The notes: generated from the letters alone by a model not told the origin. Positions 1 through 8,046 are shown, numbered from the stretch's first letter. The stretch is DNA of 29,647 nucleotides from Aquabacterium sp. (GCA_030654555.1 JAURXG010000006.1:1-29647); one strand, 5' to 3'. Translations and numbers: made by a program.

Positions 1-914
1 CCGGCCTCGGCGGCCAGGTGCTCGTCGCTGTCGAAGCGCTCGCGCACGCTGCCCAACTCGGCCAGGATCTGGGCGGCGCAGATGCGTCCGGCGCGCGGGA
101 AGCTCATCAGGATGCGGCCATCGTCGATGGAGCTGACGTGGTGCTCGATGCGGCTGGTCAGCAGGCGGATTTGCTCGACCAGACGATCCAGGTTGCGCGT
201 CAGACCAAGCGCCAACTCGCCCTTGGCCTCCATCTCCAGTTCGCCCACAGCGACGGCCGGTGCCTGGTGCAGCCGATCCAGCAGTTCCTGGGCACTGCGT
301 CGGCCGCTGTAGGCGTGCTGGGCGCAGAAGGCGGCCATGCGCTTGGGACCCAGGCGGGCCGCGGACTCCGGCGTGGGGTAGCGCAGGAGGAAGGCCAGTG
401 CGATGGGCGAGTCCACATCAGCGAAGACCTCTGCAGCACCCGGCCAGAAGGACTGCAGCAAGCTGCGCAACTGATTGGCCAGCTGCACGCGGGCGGCGAC
501 CAGGTCGTCACGCCCCCGCACCAGGGCGCGCAGCGCGCGGATGTCGTCGCTCTGCGGCGCCAGCGGCTTGAAGCGGTGTCCGTCGGTGCGCAGCAGATCG
601 GCCAGCAAGTAGGCGTCAGAGGCGTCGCTCTTGCCGCCGTGGCTGCGGTAGCGCGGACGGGTGGCCTTGACCACATTGGGGTGGATCGGCACGACCGAGA
701 AGCCGGCCTCCAGAAGCGCGTCGACGATCAAGCCCGAGGGGCGCTCGATGGCCACGGCCGTGACCCCTGCGCCGCGCAGGCGACGACACAGCTCGGCCAG
801 GCCGGCGGCATCGTGATTGACCTCGAACTGCAAATGCACGCTGCCGTGCTCGTCGATGATGCAAGCAGCGTGGGTTCGGCTGGCCCAGTCCAGCCCGGCG
901 AAGCGATTGCTCAT
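1..914 (-). CDS. IS110-family transposase (C-terminus cut by window start)
   Basis: This is a DEDD recombinase of the IS110 family. The reading frame is open from an ATG at 914 to the window edge, giving 304 residues; family members usually run about 340-420, so only the C-terminus is missing. The N-terminal RuvC-like domain is clear: GLDWASRTHAA with D9, AIERPSG with E57, and GGKSDASDAYLLADLLR with D97 and D100, which completes the DEDD set. The start of the second domain (Transposase_20) is seen at about residue 270, FPRAGRICAAQILAELGS; its catalytic serine lies beyond the window. The start is supported by an AGGAG ribosome site seven bases upstream. No stop or frameshift is visible, so the element may be active. 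It reads away from the catabolic genes and lies directly upstream of them. Confidence 0.93.
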   Translation of the reverse strand, partial: MSNRFAGLDWASRTHAACIIDEHGSVHLQFEVNHDAAGLAELCRRLRGAGVTAVAIERPSGLIVDALLEAGFSVVPIHPNVVKATRPRYRSHGGKSDASDAYLLADLLRTDGHRFKPLAPQSDDIRALRALVRGRDDLVAARVQLANQLRSLLQSFWPGAAEVFADVDSPIALAFLLRYPTPESAARLGPKRMAAFCAQHAYSGRRSAQELLDRLHQAPAVAVGELEMEAKGELALGLTRNLDRLVEQIRLLTSRIEHHVSSIDDGRILMSFPRAGRICAAQILAELGSVRERFDSDEHLAAEA

Positions 915-1300
915 GGACAGACTCCTGCAAGTTGCGGTATGACTTGCCGTGTCGGAAGGCCCGGCGGGACGCTCACTGGTCGGCGCTCCTGGCTGCACAC
1001 CTTGGCGCTACACCCTGTAGCCCGTCTGGGTCTTCCGGCACCCCGAGGGCTGCGGGTCTCATGCGGGCCGTCGAGCGGCCAGCGCGCGGGGCAGTCACCT
1101 CGGGGGCACGGAAGTCGGAACGAAACATCGGCGCAACGTGTGCGCCTCGTCAAGAACGAAGCCGGCCAGCGCCTGGGCGTCGAACACGGGTTGCCCACCG
1201 CGGCGGGCGGTCGGTTCGTCGCAGGCGCCGACCGCCCGCCGCCGTGGACAACCCTGCATCGCGGTACTCGAACGGCCTTCATGGACCGTGAGGTTGCCTT
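915..1300. other. Gene-free stretch: probable IS110 end plus flank
   Basis: I see no convincing gene in these 386 bases; the plus-strand open frames here are antisense or GC-driven. The part next to the transposase start (about 915-1140) should hold the element's left non-coding end. In the IS110 group this end encodes the bridge RNA that guides insertion. I cannot place the exact IS boundary because these elements often lack terminal repeats and target duplications. The right part carries the hairpin at 1200-1242. GTGAGG at 1288-1293 is the ribosome site of the next gene. No clear sigma-70 promoter for the downstream dehydrogenase operon is visible. Confidence 0.5.
1200..1242. repeat. 15-bp perfect inverted repeat (hairpin)
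   Basis: The arms at 1200-1214 and 1228-1242 are perfectly complementary over 15 bases (GCGGCGGGCGGTCGG and its complement), with a 13-base loop. Neither side has a T-run, so this is not a standard intrinsic terminator. It could be a target palindrome for the IS, part of the IS end, or a REP-like unit. Confidence 0.75.
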
Positions 1301-2344
1301 ATGAGCCCGCACGGCCGCCCCAAGGGCGAATTCCGGAGTGTGCAGCACGAAGGTACTCCAGTGAGCGCTTCGATGACCGAGATGAAGTACATGGCCAGCG
1401 TGGCGCAGGCCCTGCGCGACAGCATGGCCGAGGACCCGCGCGTCATCGTGATGGGCGAGGACATCGGTGCCCCCGGTGGCTCGTTCAAGGCCACGCGCGG
1501 TCTTCTCGACGAGTTCGGGTCTCAGCGCGTGATCGACACGCCGATCTCCGAGGCCAGCATCGTGTCGGCCGCCGTCGGCGCCGCGCTGTCGGGCCTGCGC
1601 CCGGTGGTCGAGATCATGTTCATGGATTTCGTCACCCTGGCGATGGACGCGCTGGTCAACCAGGCGGCCAAGGCGCGGTTCATGTTCGGCGGCCAATGCA
1701 GCGTGCCGATGGTGCTGCGCACGCCGCATGGTGGCGGGCTGAACGCCGGGCCGCAGCACTCGCAATGCCTGGAAGCCTGGCTGGCCCACATTCCCGGCCT
1801 GAAGGTGGTGTGTGCCGCCACGCCCGGCGACGCCTACGGGCTGCTGCGCGCGGCCATCGCCGACCCCGACCCGGTGATCTTCATCGAGCACAAGGGCTTG
1901 TACGGCAGCAAGGGGCCGGTAGACCGTTCGACGGCGGACGCGATCGGCAAGGCCCGCACCGTGCGGCCGGGGCGCGACGCCACCGTGGTGACCTACGGCG
2001 CCACGGTACACACGTCATTGGCGGCGGCGCGGCATCTGGCTGGCGAGGGCGTGGAGGTCGAGGTGATCGACCTGCGCAGCCTGCAACCCTGGGACCGCGC
2101 CACCGTGCTGGCGTCGGTGGCGCGCACGCACCGCGTGGTAGTCGTGCACGAGGCGGTACAGGCCTTTGGTGTCGGCGCCGAGATCGCAGCCACGCTGGCC
2201 GACGAAGGCTTCGACGACCTCGACGCGCCGGTGGTGCGCGTCGGTGCGCCCTTCATGCCCGTGCCCTTTGGCAAGTCGCTGGAGCAGGGCTACAACATCG
2301 GAGTGGCCGGCATCGTGGCCGCGCTGCGGCGCACGCTGGACTGA
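1301..2344 (+). CDS. 2-oxoacid dehydrogenase E1 component, beta subunit
   Basis: This is the thiamine-diphosphate-dependent E1 beta subunit of a pyruvate, acetoin or branched-chain 2-oxoacid dehydrogenase complex. It decarboxylates a 2-oxoacid and passes the acyl group to the lipoyl arm of E2. Seen: VIVMGEDIG (around residues 48-56), DTPISEASIV, MFMDFVTLAMDALVNQAAK, and the C-terminal transketolase domain ending in MPVPFGKSLEQGYN. Family homology begins only at MTEMKY (ATG 1373). The outer ATG at 1301 has a good GTGAGG site, and a GTG at 1361 has AAGG at 1349-1352, so the true start is uncertain and the first 24 residues form an unusual leader. The normal partner, E1 alpha, is not upstream; an IS110 is there instead. 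Next gene is 27 bases downstream. Confidence 0.93.
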   Translation: MSPHGRPKGEFRSVQHEGTPVSASMTEMKYMASVAQALRDSMAEDPRVIVMGEDIGAPGGSFKATRGLLDEFGSQRVIDTPISEASIVSAAVGAALSGLRPVVEIMFMDFVTLAMDALVNQAAKARFMFGGQCSVPMVLRTPHGGGLNAGPQHSQCLEAWLAHIPGLKVVCAATPGDAYGLLRAAIADPDPVIFIEHKGLYGSKGPVDRSTADAIGKARTVRPGRDATVVTYGATVHTSLAAARHLAGEGVEVEVIDLRSLQPWDRATVLASVARTHRVVVVHEAVQAFGVGAEIAATLADEGFDDLDAPVVRVGAPFMPVPFGKSLEQGYNIGVAGIVAALRRTLD

Positions 2345-2371
2345 CACCGCGAACAGACACTGGAGACAAGT

Positions 2372-3151
2372 ATGTCCAACATCCTGAGCGAAAAGCGTGG
2401 CCCGGTCGGGCTGCTGACCATCAACCGGCCGAAGACGCTGAACGCCATCGACGTGGCGACGATGCACGAGCTCGATGCCGCGCTGGCCGCCTTCGAAGCC
2501 GACGACGCCGTGCGCGCCATTGTCATCACCGGTGCCGGCGAGCGCGCCTTCGTCGCCGGCGGCGACATCGCCGACCTCGACAGCCGCCAGGGGCTGGCGC
2601 ACTACCAGGAATTTGCCGAAGTCATCCACCACTTGATCAACCGCTTCGACAACTGCGACAAGCCCACGTTGGGCGCGATCAACGGCTGGGCGCTGGGTGG
2701 CGGCACCGAGTTGCTGCTGGCGCTGGACATTCGGCTGGTGGCCGAAGAAGCCAAGCTTGGCCTGCCCGAGATCACGCTGGGACTTTTCCCCGGCGCCGGC
2801 GGCACGCAGCGGCTGATCCGCCAGATCCCGCTGTGCCGGGCCAAGGAGCTGATGTTCACCGGCGACCAGATCAGTGCCGCCGAGGCGGTGGCGCTGGGCA
2901 TGTGCAACCGTACCGTGCCGCGCGAGCGGCTGCTCGACGAGACGCTGGCGCTGGCCGCGCGCATTGCCGAGAAGTCGCCGCTGGTGCTCAAGCTGCTCAA
3001 GCGCACTTTGCGCCAGGGCATGGAGATGCCGCTGCCGGCGGCACTGGCGCACGAGCAGGCGATGATCGGCCTGGTGCTCGACAGTCGCGATGCACACGAA
3101 GGCTGCCGCGCTTTCCTGGAAAAGCGCAAGCCCGATTTCAAGGGAGCCTGA
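2372..3151 (+). CDS. Enoyl-CoA hydratase/isomerase (crotonase family)
   Basis: This 259-residue crotonase-fold enzyme most likely hydrates a trans-2-enoyl-CoA in the cytoplasm. The usual elements are present: LTINRPKTLNAI near residues 15-26, the oxyanion-hole segment FVAGGDIADL (60-69), NGWALGGGTELLLALD with E113, and LPEITLGLFPGAGGTQRL with E133. The two glutamates match the catalytic pair of mitochondrial crotonase. The length is normal. A GGAG site precedes the ATG. The gene lies between the E1 beta and E2 genes of a 2-oxoacid dehydrogenase, an unusual position that suggests all three act in one pathway. The stop is four bases before the E2 start. The substrate cannot be told from sequence. 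Confidence 0.94.
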   Translation: MSNILSEKRGPVGLLTINRPKTLNAIDVATMHELDAALAAFEADDAVRAIVITGAGERAFVAGGDIADLDSRQGLAHYQEFAEVIHHLINRFDNCDKPTLGAINGWALGGGTELLLALDIRLVAEEAKLGLPEITLGLFPGAGGTQRLIRQIPLCRAKELMFTGDQISAAEAVALGMCNRTVPRERLLDETLALAARIAEKSPLVLKLLKRTLRQGMEMPLPAALAHEQAMIGLVLDSRDAHEGCRAFLEKRKPDFKGA

Positions 3152-3155
3152 GCGC

Positions 3156-4448
3156 ATGCGCCATGAATGGCTCATGCCCAAGCTGGGTCTGACCATGACC
3201 GAAGGCGTGCTGTCCGAGTGGACGGTGGCGCCGGGCACCCGTTTCAAGGCAGGCGACTGCGTGTTCGTGGTCGAGAACGACAAGGCCGCCAGCGAAATCT
3301 CCGCGGAAGACGATGGCGTGATGGGTGCGCCGCTGGTGGCCGTGGGCGAGACAGTCGCGGTGGGCGCCGTGCTGGGTCATTGGGACGACGGTCTGGGCAG
3401 CGCCGCGACGCCGGCGGTTTCGCAGGCGGCAGCACAGCCGCCAACAGCGCAGCCGGCAGTGGCAGCGCCCGCCGCGAACGTTGTGGCCCGAGCCGCTACC
3501 GCGTTTGCCGACGCGTCGATCAGCGCGCCCGCCATGGCCGCGGCGCGCCGGCCCGTCACGCCCTGGGCCCGCAAGCTGGCACAACAGCAAGGCATCGAAC
3601 TCGCGGTGGTCAGTGGTTCGGGCCCGCGCGGCCGTGTGCGCGCACGCGACGTCGAGGCGGCGTTGCGCGACCAGGCATCGACGCCGGTTGTCGCACCGGT
3701 TCCCGCGCCTGCCACGCCTGCCGCTTCGGGCGCGCCGGCGACAGCTGCCTTCGGTGTGCTTGCGGGCCGGCTGCAGGCCTTCACGTCGCTGCAGCGGGCT
3801 GCCGCGGCACGCCTGACCGCGGCCAAGCAGGACATCCCCCACTTCTACCTGGCGCGTGAAGTCGAGGTTTCGAAGCTGCGCGACCTGCACGCCAGGTTGA
3901 AGGACCCGGAGACCGAGCCGCGACTGACGCTCAACCATTTCATCGTGGCCGCAGTGGGCCGGGCTTTGCGCGCCTTGCCTGAACTCAACCGCGTCTGGAC
4001 TGCGCAAGGCATGCTCGTGCTCGACCGGCCTGACGTGGGCGTGGCGGTGCACACCGAACGCGGCCTGCTGGTGCCGGTGGTGCGCGATGCCGGGCGCCTG
4101 AGCTTGGTCGCGCTGGCGCGCCAGGCCAACGCGTTGGCCGAGCGCGCGCGTGCCGGCCGGCTGGCTGCGGACGACATGGCTGGTGGCGCCATCACGGTGT
4201 CCAACGCCGGCATGCACGGCCTGACGGCAATGAGCTCGATCATCGTGCCCGGCCAATCCATGATCCTCGGCGTGGGCGGCGTGCGCGAGCTGTTCCGGCC
4301 CGACCCGCAGGGCCAGCCCGCGCTGCAGCGCGAAGTCATGCTGACGCTGTCGGTCGACCACCGGGTGCTCGACGGCGTTGGCGGTGCGGCGCTGCTGAAT
4401 GCGGTGGTCGAGGGGTTGATTAACCCGACGCGGCTGTTGTTCGACTAG
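3156..4448 (+). CDS. Dihydrolipoamide acyltransferase (E2), 2-oxoacid dehydrogenase
   Basis: This E2 core protein of 430 residues accepts the acyl group from E1 on a swinging lipoyl arm and transfers it to CoA. Domains in order: one lipoyl domain (about 4-77) with the lipoylated lysine K43 in ENDKAASEI; an Ala/Pro-rich linker; a peripheral-subunit-binding domain (about 134-170, VTPWARKLAQQQGIEL and GPRGRVRARDVEAA); a second linker; and the CAT-like catalytic domain to the C-terminus, with the DHRVLDG motif (H402, D406). The upstream ATG in the same frame at 3090 lies inside the hydratase gene; 3156 starts right at the lipoyl domain. A dedicated E3 is not in the window. Acyl specificity is unclear. 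Confidence 0.94.
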   Translation: MRHEWLMPKLGLTMTEGVLSEWTVAPGTRFKAGDCVFVVENDKAASEISAEDDGVMGAPLVAVGETVAVGAVLGHWDDGLGSAATPAVSQAAAQPPTAQPAVAAPAANVVARAATAFADASISAPAMAAARRPVTPWARKLAQQQGIELAVVSGSGPRGRVRARDVEAALRDQASTPVVAPVPAPATPAASGAPATAAFGVLAGRLQAFTSLQRAAAARLTAAKQDIPHFYLAREVEVSKLRDLHARLKDPETEPRLTLNHFIVAAVGRALRALPELNRVWTAQGMLVLDRPDVGVAVHTERGLLVPVVRDAGRLSLVALARQANALAERARAGRLAADDMAGGAITVSNAGMHGLTAMSSIIVPGQSMILGVGGVRELFRPDPQGQPALQREVMLTLSVDHRVLDGVGGAALLNAVVEGLINPTRLLFD

Positions 4449-4465
4449 GTACTCAAGGAACCACG

Positions 4466-5638
4466 ATGGACTTTCGACTCTCCGACGAACAGAAACTGGT
4501 GATCGATGCGGCGCGCAAGGTCGGCGATCGCTTCGGTCTCGAATATTGGCGCAAGCAGGATGCCGCCAAGGCCTTCCCCAAGGAATTCTGGCGCGCCGTC
4601 TGCGAGGCTGGCCTGTGCGGGGCCGCGCTGCCCACCGCGGCGGGCGGGGCGGGCCTGGGCATGTTCGAGCTGGCGCTGGTGGTCGAGACGCTGGCTTCCT
4701 GCGGCGGTGGTGCCACCGTCGGCCAGCTGTTCATGATCAACCCGATCTTCGGTGGCGTGGCGCTGTCGAAGTTCGGCAGCGACGCGATGAAGGCCGAACT
4801 GCTGCCGAAGATCGTCTCGGGCGAGATCAACTGCTGCATGGCGCTGACCGAGCCCGATGCCGGCACCAATACGCTCGAGATGCGCAGCACGGCCGAGGCC
4901 GACGGCAAGGGCTGGCGCCTGAACGGCCGCAAGATCTGGATCACCGGCGTGCCCGACGCCGCCAAGATGCTGGTGGTGGCGCGCACCAAGAAGCTCGACG
5001 AATGCAAGTCGCGCAGCGACGGCCTGTCGATGTTCATGATCGACGTCGATCGCCAGGGCCTGACGCACAGCGCCATCGACAAGGTCGGCACGCGCACCCT
5101 GGCCTCGAGCAGCGTGTTCTTCGACGACGTGCGCATCCGGCCCGATGAGCTGGTGGGCACGCTGCACCGCGGCTGGCACGAACTTCTGGACGTGCTGAAC
5201 ACCGAGCGCATTGTCACCACCGCGGCGCTGGCCGGCACCGGCGAGCTGGCCATCAAGCTGGCGGTGAAGTACGGCAATGACCGCAAGGTCTTTGGCGGCA
5301 AGCCGGTCAGCAGCTACCAAGGGCTGCAGTTCCCGCTGGCGCAATGCCATGTCGAGGTCGAGGCGGCGCGGCTGCTCAACCACAAGGCGGCGGTCAACTG
5401 CGACATGGGCCTGCCCTACGGCAGCGAGGCCAACGCTGCCAAGCTGCTGGCCGCGCAGGCCGTGGCGCGCGCCACCGAGCGTGCGATGCAGACCATGGGC
5501 GGCATGGGCTACGCCACCGAGTTCCACGTCGAGCGGCTGTGGCGCGATGCGCGGCTGTTCCGCTTTGCGCCGGTGTCCGAGGAGATGATCCTGAACTACG
5601 TCGCCAACCACGACCTGGGCATGCCGCGCTCGTACTGA
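4466..5638 (+). CDS. Acyl-CoA dehydrogenase
   Basis: This 390-residue FAD enzyme introduces a 2,3-double bond into an acyl-CoA and passes electrons to ETF; etfBA are encoded in this window on the other strand. Seen: N-terminal helical domain, the FAD/substrate signature CCMALTEPDAGTNT in the middle beta domain, DGLSMFMIDVD, and the C-terminal TMGGMGYATEFHVERLWRDAR. The base position of the MCAD type is filled by a glutamate (E372 in PVSEEMILNY). A helix-G glutamate (LNTER), the base position in isovaleryl-CoA dehydrogenase, is also present, so the catalytic base is ambiguous. An AAGGAA site precedes the start. It follows E2 by 17 bases and precedes a CoA ligase, so it probably acts on that ligase's product. 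Confidence 0.95.
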   Translation: MDFRLSDEQKLVIDAARKVGDRFGLEYWRKQDAAKAFPKEFWRAVCEAGLCGAALPTAAGGAGLGMFELALVVETLASCGGGATVGQLFMINPIFGGVALSKFGSDAMKAELLPKIVSGEINCCMALTEPDAGTNTLEMRSTAEADGKGWRLNGRKIWITGVPDAAKMLVVARTKKLDECKSRSDGLSMFMIDVDRQGLTHSAIDKVGTRTLASSSVFFDDVRIRPDELVGTLHRGWHELLDVLNTERIVTTAALAGTGELAIKLAVKYGNDRKVFGGKPVSSYQGLQFPLAQCHVEVEAARLLNHKAAVNCDMGLPYGSEANAAKLLAAQAVARATERAMQTMGGMGYATEFHVERLWRDARLFRFAPVSEEMILNYVANHDLGMPRSY

Positions 5639-5663
5639 GCGCATCGACACCGAGGAGGCCACC

Positions 5664-7187
5664 ATGGTCAACCTGAGCGCCGCTGTGCTGCGCTGGGCGC
5701 GCGCCGAACCCCGGCGTCCGGCGCTGATCTACGGCGACCAGCGCCTGGGCTACGGCGACTTGGCGGCTCGCGTGGCGGCGACCGCCGGCAGTCTGCGCGC
5801 CCGCGGCATCGTCGAAGGCGACATCGTCGCGCTGCTGATGAAGAACAGCGCCGCCTTCATCGAGCTGGCGCTGGCCGTCAGCCACCTCGGTGCGGTACTG
5901 CTGCCCATCAACTACCGGCTGGGCACCGACGAGGTGGCCTACATCGTCGGCCATGCCGGCGTGAAGCTGCTGCTGGTCGACGAGGAGCTTCGTGCCCTGG
6001 CTGGCGGTTTCGGCAGCACCGTGGTCGTCGACGAAACCGCGCAATCCGACAGCCGCTGCATCGGTCCGGCAGCCGAGCCGGTGTGGACGCCGCAGGTTCG
6101 GCGGCCCGAGGACCTGTTCCGCCTGATGTACACCTCGGGCACCACCGACCGGCCCAAGGGCGTGATCCACACCTACGCCAACTACCACTGGAAATGCCTG
6201 GACCACATCGCGGTGCTGGGCCTGCACGGCGCCGAACGGCTGCTGGTGGTGGGGCCGCTGTACCACGTCGGCGCCTTCGACCTGCCGGGCCTGGCGGTGA
6301 TGCAGATGGGCGGCATGCTGGCGGTGCAGCGCGAGTTCGAGCCCGAGGAAACGCTGGCGCTGATCGCCCAAGAACGCCTCACTGCCGGCTGGATGGCGCC
6401 GGTGATGCTGAACCGCCTGCTGGCGCTGCCCGACCGCGAGCGTTTCGACGTCAGCAGCTTCCGTTGGCAGATCGGCGGCGGTGAGCGCACGCCCGAAGAA
6501 CGCATTCGCGAGTTCAGTTCGCTGTTCAAGGCTGGCCGCTACATCGACGGCTATGGCCTGACCGAGAGCTGTTCCGGGGACACGCTGATGGAAGCCGGCC
6601 GGGAGATCGAGAAGATCGGCTCCACCGGGCGCGCGATGCCGCATGTCGAGATCCGCATCTGCAACGACGATGGCGGCACGCTGCCGCCCGGCGAGGCCGG
6701 CGAGATCTGCCTGCGTGGCCCCAAGGTCACCAGCGGCTACTGGCGCGACACCGACAAGACCGCGGCCAGCTTCCACCCCGGCCAGTGGTTTCGCACCGGC
6801 GACGTCGGCTACCTTGACGGCGAAGGCTTTCTGTTCCTGACCGACCGCAAGAAGGACATGATCATCAGCGGTGGCGAGAACATCGCCAGCAGCGAGGTCG
6901 AGCGTGTGCTCTACCAACTGCCGCAGGTCCTGGAAGCGGCAGCGGTGGGTTTGCCCGACGAACGCTGGGGCGAACGCGTGGCGGTGGTGGTTGTGCTGCG
7001 CCCGGGCTGCACGCTCACGCTCGCAGAACTGCAGTCGTTCTGCCGCGGCAAGCTCGGCGGTTTCAAGCTGCCAAAAGAACTCGTGCTGCGCGAGACCCTG
7101 CCGAGGCTGCCTTCGGGCAAGGTGCTCAAGCGCGTGCTGCGCGCCGAGCTTACAACGAGTGCCATGGAGCGACGACATGAAGATTGA
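5664..7187 (+). CDS. AMP-forming acyl-CoA ligase
   Basis: This ANL-superfamily ligase (507 residues) activates a carboxylic acid with ATP and CoA. Seen: the A3 phosphate loop LMYTSGTTDRPKGV (about 155-168), GYGLTESCSGDT (A5), GEICLRGPKVTSGYW, FRTGDVGYLDGEG (A7), LTDRKKDMIISGGENI (A8), and the C-terminal RLPSGKVLKRVLR with the catalytic lysine (A10). The phosphate loop has Asp162 where most family members have glycine (TSGTTGxPKG). A very strong GAGGAGG ribosome site precedes the ATG. It overlaps the next gene by 11 bases, which suggests translational coupling. It is one of three distinct ligases in the window; the substrate is unknown. Confidence 0.94.
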   Translation: MVNLSAAVLRWARAEPRRPALIYGDQRLGYGDLAARVAATAGSLRARGIVEGDIVALLMKNSAAFIELALAVSHLGAVLLPINYRLGTDEVAYIVGHAGVKLLLVDEELRALAGGFGSTVVVDETAQSDSRCIGPAAEPVWTPQVRRPEDLFRLMYTSGTTDRPKGVIHTYANYHWKCLDHIAVLGLHGAERLLVVGPLYHVGAFDLPGLAVMQMGGMLAVQREFEPEETLALIAQERLTAGWMAPVMLNRLLALPDRERFDVSSFRWQIGGGERTPEERIREFSSLFKAGRYIDGYGLTESCSGDTLMEAGREIEKIGSTGRAMPHVEIRICNDDGGTLPPGEAGEICLRGPKVTSGYWRDTDKTAASFHPGQWFRTGDVGYLDGEGFLFLTDRKKDMIISGGENIASSEVERVLYQLPQVLEAAAVGLPDERWGERVAVVVVLRPGCTLTLAELQSFCRGKLGGFKLPKELVLRETLPRLPSGKVLKRVLRAELTTSAMERRHED

Positions 7188-7956
7188 TTTCTCGGGGCAG
7201 GTCGCGGTTGTCACCGGCGGTGCCAGTGGAATCGGCGAGGCCTGCGCGCGCGTGCTTGCCGATGCCGGTGCACGCGTCGTCGTGGCCGATCGCAATGAAG
7301 CCGCTGCGCGGGCCGTTGCTGCGGCCATCGGCGGCATCGCTCTGGCGCTGGACATTGGTGATGAGCAATCGGTGGACACCGTGGTGGCCTCGGTGCAGGC
7401 GCAGTGCGGCGTGCCGCACGTGCTGGTCAACAGCGCCGGCGTGCTGCAGCGCACCTTGCCGCCTGAAGAGCTGACGCTGCGCGAATGGGACTTCGTCGCC
7501 CGCGTCGACTTGCGCGGCACCTACCTGTGCTGCGCGCGTTTCGGCGCGGCAATGGCGCGGCGCGGCAGCGGGGCCATCATCAACATTGCGTCGGTGGCCG
7601 GGATGGGTTCCGGGCCGCTGCACTCCTACGGACCTGCCAAGGCGGGCGTCATCAATCTGACGCAGTGCCTGGCGGCTGAATGGGGCCCCAAGGGCGTGCG
7701 CGTGAATGCCGTGTCGCCGGGGTTCACCCACACGCCGGCGCTGGAAAAGGGCATCGCGACCAAGACACTGGCCAGCGATGTGATGTCACGCAGCGCGGCC
7801 ATGGGGCGCGTGATCGAACCCCGCGAGATCGCCAGTGCGGTGGCGTTTTTGGCTTCGACGGCGGCTTCGGCCATCACCGGCGTGAACCTGCCGGTCGATG
7901 CGGGCTACCTGGTGGCCGCGCCGTGGTCAGCCTACGGGGGCTTGCGTCAGTCCTGA
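7177..7956 (+). CDS. SDR-family NAD(P)-dependent dehydrogenase
   Basis: This classical short-chain dehydrogenase/reductase of 259 residues is likely to act on a 3-hydroxyacyl-CoA or similar alcohol. Seen: the Rossmann glycine motif VVTGGASGIG (11-20), VADRN at the end of beta2, which suggests NAD rather than NADP, the NSAG motif (85-88), and the catalytic set S139, Y151, K155 (SYGPAKAG). The C-terminal segment ITGVNLPVDAGYLV is typical of the family. The start at 7177 is inside the ligase stop region (ligase stop 7185-7187). It is the last gene of the first plus-strand block; the next 173 bases hold the operator and promoter of the second block. Confidence 0.94.
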   Translation: MKIDFSGQVAVVTGGASGIGEACARVLADAGARVVVADRNEAAARAVAAAIGGIALALDIGDEQSVDTVVASVQAQCGVPHVLVNSAGVLQRTLPPEELTLREWDFVARVDLRGTYLCCARFGAAMARRGSGAIINIASVAGMGSGPLHSYGPAKAGVINLTQCLAAEWGPKGVRVNAVSPGFTHTPALEKGIATKTLASDVMSRSAAMGRVIEPREIASAVAFLASTAASAITGVNLPVDAGYLVAAPWSAYGGLRQS

Positions 7957-8023
7957 GGGCTCCACGACGCAAACACATTTTGCCGGCCCGCTGCGGCAGG
8001 TTGGATAAGGCTTGACCATCTAC

Positions 8024-8046
8024 CGAACGTTTGTTAGAAGTACAAT
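8024..8046 (+). promoter_or_regulatory. TetR-type operator and -10-like box (site A)
   Basis: The palindrome CGAACGTTTGTTAG (8024-8037) fits CNAAC-N4-GTTNG exactly and recurs at 22693-22706 and 28526-28539. TACAAT at 8041-8046 is a good -10 candidate starting three bases after the operator, so a bound repressor would block the promoter. A matching -35 is not obvious: TTGACC at 8012-8017 is 23 bases away. The site lies in the 173-bp gap ahead of the second plus-strand block. Confidence 0.72.

Noticed and set aside
18..1304. A 428-residue plus-strand open frame over the left edge
   Set aside because: It is antisense to the IS110 transposase, whose opposite-strand frame has clear DEDD motifs and a ribosome site; composition is that of a GC shadow frame.
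1138..3192. A 684-residue plus-strand open frame
   Set aside because: It is Arg/Gly/Pro-rich, out of frame with E1 beta and the hydratase, and has no recognisable domain.
5394..7520. A 708-residue minus-strand open frame
   Set aside because: It runs antisense through three recognisable genes (dehydrogenase, ligase, SDR) and has no family motif; long shadow frames are normal at this GC content.
8012..8046. TTGACC with TACAAT as a complete sigma-70 promoter
   Set aside because: The spacing is 23 bases, too long; only the -10 candidate next to the operator is retained.
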